Positions 25,508 through 28,733 of a DNA stretch of 28,733 bases are shown here, piece by piece. Source of the DNA: UBA11869 sp964544965 (GTDB lineage Bacteria; Pseudomonadota; Gammaproteobacteria; Eutrophobiales; Eutrophobiaceae); the NCBI GenBank assembly GCA_964544965.1, contig CAZJED010000015.1:1-28733 (forward strand). The letters are read 5' to 3'. Position 1 is the first letter of the stretch, and every line of letters starts with the position of its first letter. The position numbers and the translations under genes were made by a program. The notes below the pieces were generated by a model. That model ran no database searches, was not told the origin of the DNA, and saw only the letters and a list, made by a program, of their open reading frames with translations.

Positions 25508-25840
25508 TTATTTAGTGCTCTCGCTAATCCAATCTAAATATTTGGGAAGGCCCTTCTCAATTGAGACAGAAATTATTTCAGGAAGTTCGTAGGGGTGTAG
25601 TTCTTTAATTCTCTCTTCCAATTCATTATATAAATTATCTTTTGTTTTTATAACTAATATATTTTCATTAGCATTATCTATTTTGCCTTGCCATCTGAAA
25701 ATAGATTGAACACCAGTTATGACATTTACACAGGCAGCCAGTTTTTCATTTACTAACCTCTCTGCAATATTTTTGGCGAATGCAGGGTCCGGGAAAGTAC
25801 ACAATACCAAAATAGATTTTGTATTATCAGTCATAGGCAA
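25508..25840 (-). CDS. cutA: Divalent-cation tolerance protein CutA
   Basis: This small trimeric PII-like protein is linked to metal tolerance; its exact biochemical role is unsettled. It has 110 residues. Family features are VLCTFPDPAFAKNIAERLVNEKLAACVNVI near the N-terminus, the SIFRWQGKI turn, VIKTKDNLYNELEERIKELHPYELPEIISV, and the closing YLDWISEST. It is the first gene of the cutA-dsbD-TlpA run and diverges from fxsA over about 100 bases. Confidence 0.95.
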   Translation of the reverse strand: MPMTDNTKSILVLCTFPDPAFAKNIAERLVNEKLAACVNVITGVQSIFRWQGKIDNANENILVIKTKDNLYNELEERIKELHPYELPEIISVSIEKGLPKYLDWISESTK

Positions 25841-25925
25841 TTTATGTATTTAAAATTACTTGCATAATAGTATTTTGCCCATACATTAATCATAATGCCA
25901 CACTGATAATCGAAGAATAAATATT

Positions 25926-25930
25926 GAGGT
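25926..25930 (+). promoter_or_regulatory. Shine-Dalgarno GAGGT supporting TTG start of fxsA
   Basis: GAGGT lies 8 bases before TTG 25939. An alternative TTG at 25924 has only a GAAG 8 bases upstream. Confidence 0.45.
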
Positions 25931-25938
25931 CATTGTTT

Positions 25939-26373
25939 TTGTTTAGAATTTTTCTGATACTTTTTATCACGATACCACTCGTTGAAATTGCTATATTAAT
26001 CAATATCGGCAAAATCATTGGCGCAGGCTACACAATAGCGCTAGTAATTGGTACCGCCTTTCTTGGGGTCTCGTTACTGCGTATTCAAGGTATATCAACA
26101 CTTGCAAAAGTTCAGGCAAATATTAAAAAGGGGCAGCTGCCCGCAACCGAGCTAATTGAGGGTTTAATTCTTCTGATTAGTGGAGCACTGTTATTAACGC
26201 CAGGATTTTTTACCGATATGCTTGGCTTTCTAATGTTAGTCCCGATACTGCGCCAAAGACTGGCGGAAACATTTTTCGTTAATTTCATGAAAAACCATAT
26301 TAACATCAGACAAACACAAACTCGCTCCGGGAATATTATCGAAGGTGAGCATTGGGATTCTGATTCTAAATAA
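25939..26373 (+). CDS. fxsA: FxsA family membrane protein
   Basis: This small inner-membrane protein is named for relief of F-exclusion of phage T7 when overproduced in E. coli; its natural role is unclear. From TTG 25939 it has 144 residues. Hydrophobic segments are at about 3-24 (IFLILFITIPLVEIAILINIG), 25-45 and 70-100. The family core is PLVEIAILI, GVSLLRIQG, and ISGALLLTPGFFTDMLGFLMLVP. No ATG is available. TTG 25939 is preferred because of GAGGT at 25926-25930 and because it leaves the usual dozen residues before PLVEI; TTG 25924 would add five residues. fxsA usually precedes groES-groEL, which are not here; a DUF3579 gene follows after 12 bases. Confidence 0.88.
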   Translation: MFRIFLILFITIPLVEIAILINIGKIIGAGYTIALVIGTAFLGVSLLRIQGISTLAKVQANIKKGQLPATELIEGLILLISGALLLTPGFFTDMLGFLMLVPILRQRLAETFFVNFMKNHINIRQTQTRSGNIIEGEHWDSDSK

Positions 26374-26385
26374 AGTATAGAAAAT

Positions 26386-26673
26386 ATGTTATATGAAAAA
26401 ATATTAATAGTAGGTCAAACCAAAGAAGGGAAAAAATTCCGCCCCAGTGATTGGGCAGAAAGACTCTACTATACGGTGGCTAGTTATGGAAAAAATGGCC
26501 GGGTAATTTTTAATCCACTTGTTAATCTAAACCAAGAAGACAATTCAAAGAGTTTTGTCATTGACGTCAAACTTCAAAACAAAGACCCGATGATTTATGA
26601 TTTTCTTATCGATTTTGCAATAAGCAATGAACTTGAAACAAGAGATCAGAATCGCAATTTAATTCAACTCTGA
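26386..26673 (+). CDS. DUF3579 domain protein
   Basis: A 95-residue protein of unknown function. The motif GKKFRPSDWAERLYYTVASYG (from about residue 15) and the later DPMIYDFLIDFAISNEL match the DUF3579 pattern known from beta- and gammaproteobacteria. No signal peptide, membrane segment or catalytic motif is apparent. It lies 12 bases after fxsA on the same strand and is probably co-transcribed with it, then converges on the CBS gene with 7 bases between stops. No function can be assigned. Confidence 0.85.
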   Translation: MLYEKILIVGQTKEGKKFRPSDWAERLYYTVASYGKNGRVIFNPLVNLNQEDNSKSFVIDVKLQNKDPMIYDFLIDFAISNELETRDQNRNLIQL

Positions 26674-26680
26674 TATATCA

Positions 26681-27151
26681 CTACTCCTCTTTCGGCCAGT
26701 CTTTTATAAAACGCTTGAGCAATTCATTTTGAAATAATGATTTATCTAACAATGCATTAATAATATCCCCAAGCGCTAATAATCCCACAATCTTGTTATT
26801 GTCCATAACCGGAATATGACGAATATGATGTTGGGTCATCACGGACATAACCTGTTCGAGAGTGTCTTCCAGATTTGCAGTTATCACCTCTTTAGTCATG
26901 ACATCGCTAACGCTGATATCTTCCCAGTCCTTAGTATGTTTACCAACGATATTTAAAAAATCGCGTTCAGAAATGATGCCCACCAACAAACCATCTTTAT
27001 CGGTTACAACAAGCGAGCCAATTTTTTTGGCAAGCATTTCATCTGCCATCTGTTTCAATGAACTCTCAGGAGAAACACTATAGACATCATCACCCTTGTT
27101 ATCGAGTATCGTGCTTATCTTTACTTTGTGGTCATTGTCGAGTTCTGCCAT
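26681..27151 (-). CDS. CBS-domain-pair protein
   Basis: This 156-residue protein consists of two CBS domains (about 10-75 and 80-140), which usually bind adenine nucleotides and sense energy state. Typical pieces are VSPESSLKQMADEMLAKKIGSLVVTDKDGLLVGIISERDFL and VMTKEVITANLEDTLEQVMSVMTQHHIRHIPVMDNNKIVGLLALGDII. There is no attached enzyme or transporter domain, so it must act on a separate partner that is not evident from its neighbours. A TATAAT lies only 9 bases upstream of the ATG, so any transcript from it would be nearly leaderless. Confidence 0.9.
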   Translation of the reverse strand: MAELDNDHKVKISTILDNKGDDVYSVSPESSLKQMADEMLAKKIGSLVVTDKDGLLVGIISERDFLNIVGKHTKDWEDISVSDVMTKEVITANLEDTLEQVMSVMTQHHIRHIPVMDNNKIVGLLALGDIINALLDKSLFQNELLKRFIKDWPKEE

Positions 27152-27345
27152 AGCTTATGATTATATCGTAATAAAAAAGTAATATACCCATGTTATTTTA
27201 AATCAGCCAACGCTTCATAGTAAATGCATGAAATATAATTATTAAATTGACTGACTTAATTTAAAACTATTCGCTATAATGGCCGGCCGAATTATATGTC
27301 AACTGTAATTGGTATTTTAAATTTAGAATTTGGTAATCAAAAAAA

Positions 27346-28215
27346 ATGGGTAAAAAGAACAAAACCTCAAGTCCAACAATGGCAGAACTCGCAGACCGTC
27401 ACGTCTGTTACGAAGAAGCGGTGCAATGTGCAGAAGCTGAAGTCGATATTATTGATTCATTGTTTAAAAAACTCAGAGGTCGCCAGGCTAGCAAACTGAG
27501 AGAGGATTTCTGTGCCACTGCAAATACATCCTGTGAATGGGTAAAGCGTCGCGATACTAATACGGCAATTTGCTTCGATATTGACCAAGAGGTTTTGAAT
27601 TGGTCTCAGAAAAATAAAATTGAAAAACTCACAACCGAACAATCATCGCGTATAAAGCTAATCAAAGAGAATGTTCTGGATGCCAAAAATGCCCCTGTTG
27701 ATATTGTGCTGGCAATGAATTTTAGCTACTGGGTATTTAAAGAACGAAAATTAATGATTGAGTATTTTAAAAAAATTAGAGATACATTAGTTGATGATGG
27801 CATCTTTTTTGCTGATGCGTATGGCGGGTACGAGGCGTTCCAAGAACTCAAGGAAAAAACAAAAAATGATGGTTTCACCTATATCTGGGACCAGCATAAG
27901 TACGATCCTATAACAGGTTCAGCAGTTAATTATATTCATTTCAAATTTAAAGATGGCTCAAAAATAAAAAGAGCTTTTACTTATGAGTGGCGCGTATGGA
28001 CACTTCCAGAAATATTAGAAATGCTTACTGAGGCTGGTTTTAAACCAACCGTCTACTGGGAACAGGCTGATGAAGATGGAGAGGGTAATGGTGAATTTCT
28101 ACCGCAGACGGAAGGTGAGGCTGATGCAGGTTGGATTGCTTATATCGTTTCTCAAAAAGATGCGGGCTGGATTGCTAACATCGTTTCTCGGCTTACATCG
28201 TTTCTCAAAAAGTAA
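27346..28215 (+). CDS. Class I SAM-dependent methyltransferase with duplicated C-terminal tail
   Basis: This predicted methyltransferase of 289 residues has an unknown substrate. It opens with ADRHVCYEEAVQCAEAEVDIID, then LREDFCATANTSCEWVKRR (about 52-70) in place of the usual glycine-rich SAM loop, an acidic strand AICFDIDQEVL, VDIVLAMNFSYWVF, and a FADAYGG segment. A second start at the Met of MAELADRH (residue 12) is possible. The last 30 residues hold two copies of DAGWIA-IVS (260-271 and 272-282) followed by LTSFLKK, produced by a local DNA duplication with a frame shift. It stands alone, divergent from the CBS gene and convergent with sixA (4 bases between stops). Confidence 0.85.
   Translation: MGKKNKTSSPTMAELADRHVCYEEAVQCAEAEVDIIDSLFKKLRGRQASKLREDFCATANTSCEWVKRRDTNTAICFDIDQEVLNWSQKNKIEKLTTEQSSRIKLIKENVLDAKNAPVDIVLAMNFSYWVFKERKLMIEYFKKIRDTLVDDGIFFADAYGGYEAFQELKEKTKNDGFTYIWDQHKYDPITGSAVNYIHFKFKDGSKIKRAFTYEWRVWTLPEILEMLTEAGFKPTVYWEQADEDGEGNGEFLPQTEGEADAGWIAYIVSQKDAGWIANIVSRLTSFLKK
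28123..28212 (+). repeat. Nested short direct repeats at the methyltransferase 3' end
   Basis: GATGCAGGTTGGATTGCT at 28123-28140 recurs with two changes at 28159-28176. A 22-base unit at 28138-28159 recurs with one change at 28191-28212. ATCGTTTCTC occurs three times (28144-28153, 28180-28189, 28197-28206). The last copy is read in a different frame from the first. Confidence 0.9.
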
Positions 28216-28219
28216 TTTT

Positions 28220-28726
28220 CTAACTTAACTCCCTTGGTTTTATTGCCTCGATTAAGCTGCAACTATCTGCCGCTGGATTAAAGTGATGACCGGCATATTC
28301 AAATATAAATAAATTTGCTGTTGTTATCGATGTTTCTAGATTGCCTGACTGAGAACATAAATAATTAACTAAATTCTCAATCCCGGGATTATGCCCAATA
28401 AGCATCAAACTCTGAGTGTCATTTTGGTGTGTGTTAATAATTTCTATTAATTGAGTAAACCCGGCTAGATAAAGATCATCTTGAAAAATTAGATCCTCAC
28501 GATTAAATTTAGTTATCTGTTCTATAACCAATTCAATTGTTTCTTTTGCTCTAGTTGCAGGTGATGAGATAATTTTTTGTGGAATGTAATTATTATCACT
28601 CATCCACTGGCCGACACGAACTGAATTTCTCCTGCCCCGTCCATTAATTGGCCTTTCAAAATCAGATGTCTGAGGACCAGACCAATCAGATTTTGCATGT
28701 CGCATTATATATAAGTATGAACTCAT
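28220..28726 (-). CDS. sixA: Phosphohistidine phosphatase SixA family
   Basis: This histidine-phosphatase-superfamily protein of 168 residues resembles SixA, which removes phosphate from phosphohistidine on phosphocarrier proteins. The catalytic RHG-type motif is MRHAKSDW (Arg9, His10). ISSPATRAKET supplies the second arginine, and LIGHNPGIE gives the second histidine, His112. It has no signal peptide. The ATG lies 7 bases from the window end, so its promoter is not visible. Other small phosphohistidine-family phosphatases are possible, but the length and motif spacing favour SixA. Confidence 0.9.
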   Translation of the reverse strand: MSSYLYIMRHAKSDWSGPQTSDFERPINGRGRRNSVRVGQWMSDNNYIPQKIISSPATRAKETIELVIEQITKFNREDLIFQDDLYLAGFTQLIEIINTHQNDTQSLMLIGHNPGIENLVNYLCSQSGNLETSITTANLFIFEYAGHHFNPAADSCSLIEAIKPRELS

Positions 28727-28733
28727 AAGAAAT

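Noticed and set aside
27247..27288. TTGACT and a perfect TATAAT followed by GGCCGGCC ahead of the methyltransferase
   Set aside because: The spacer is 22 bases, too long for a normal sigma70 promoter. The TATAAT may still be used, but the GC palindrome at the expected start site is probably chance.
27296..27499. Open frame starting with ATG before the methyltransferase
   Set aside because: It overlaps the conserved start of the methyltransferase in a different frame and shows no protein-like pattern of its own.
1..28733. Search for CRISPR arrays, insertion sequences, tRNA genes, phage or defence genes, and toxin-antitoxin pairs
   Set aside because: None was seen. Nearly every base falls in a recognisable housekeeping gene or a short gap, and the only low-recognition proteins are the DUF3579, CBS and methyltransferase genes.

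Overview
The window reads as chromosome of an AT-rich gammaproteobacterium, and almost all of it is housekeeping. The lineage call rests on gene order. ygfB-pepP-ubiH-ubiI sits back to back with a ZapB-like gene, zapA and a 6S RNA, as in E. coli and pseudomonads. The block aroQ-accB-accC-prmA-dusB-fis-purH-purD is likewise a gammaproteobacterial signature. Genes are closely packed, many neighbours overlap by a few bases, and there is no insertion sequence, prophage, CRISPR array, tRNA or defence island. A run of 10 N inside pepP shows that this is a draft or scaffolded assembly. The species cannot be named from what is visible. A eukaryote-like class I fructose-bisphosphate aldolase beside a beta-carbonic anhydrase would suit, but does not prove, an autotrophic or sulfur-oxidiser-like lineage.

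Layout. (1) 1-463, plus strand: the 3' end of class I fructose-bisphosphate aldolase. (2) 481-8100, minus strand: a seven-gene run read right to left, ygfB, pepP, ubiH, ubiI, glnS, purC, can. (3) 8197-9037, plus strand: promoter, ZapB-like coiled-coil gene, zapA and 6S RNA. (4) 9057-13565: ilvA (-) and rpiA (+) divergent, then hemF (-) and hisB-hisH (+) divergent. (5) 13566-25840, minus strand: a twelve-gene run read right to left, cutA, dsbD, a TlpA-like thioredoxin, aroQ, accB, accC, prmA, dusB, fis, purH, purD and a DeaD-type RNA helicase. (6) 25939-28726: fxsA and a DUF3579 gene (+), a CBS-pair protein (-), a SAM methyltransferase (+) and sixA (-).

How the genes work together. ubiH and ubiI supply ring hydroxylation for ubiquinone. 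purC, purH and purD are three scattered purine steps. accB and accC start fatty-acid synthesis. dusB and fis form the classic translation and nucleoid-protein pair. dsbD and the TlpA-like protein form an envelope thiol-reducing path. rpiA and the aldolase serve central carbon metabolism.

I found no convincing undescribed system. Points worth a second look are the undersized gap in pepP, a short repeat expansion that rewrote the C-terminus of the methyltransferase, a strong hairpin in the leader of the RNA helicase gene, possible operators upstream of purH, zapA and aroQ, a 6S RNA locus that has lost its usual ygfA partner, a hisBH pair without hisAF, and the lack of any recognisable intrinsic terminator even at six tightly packed convergent junctions. 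No gene-free stretch exceeds 300 bases.
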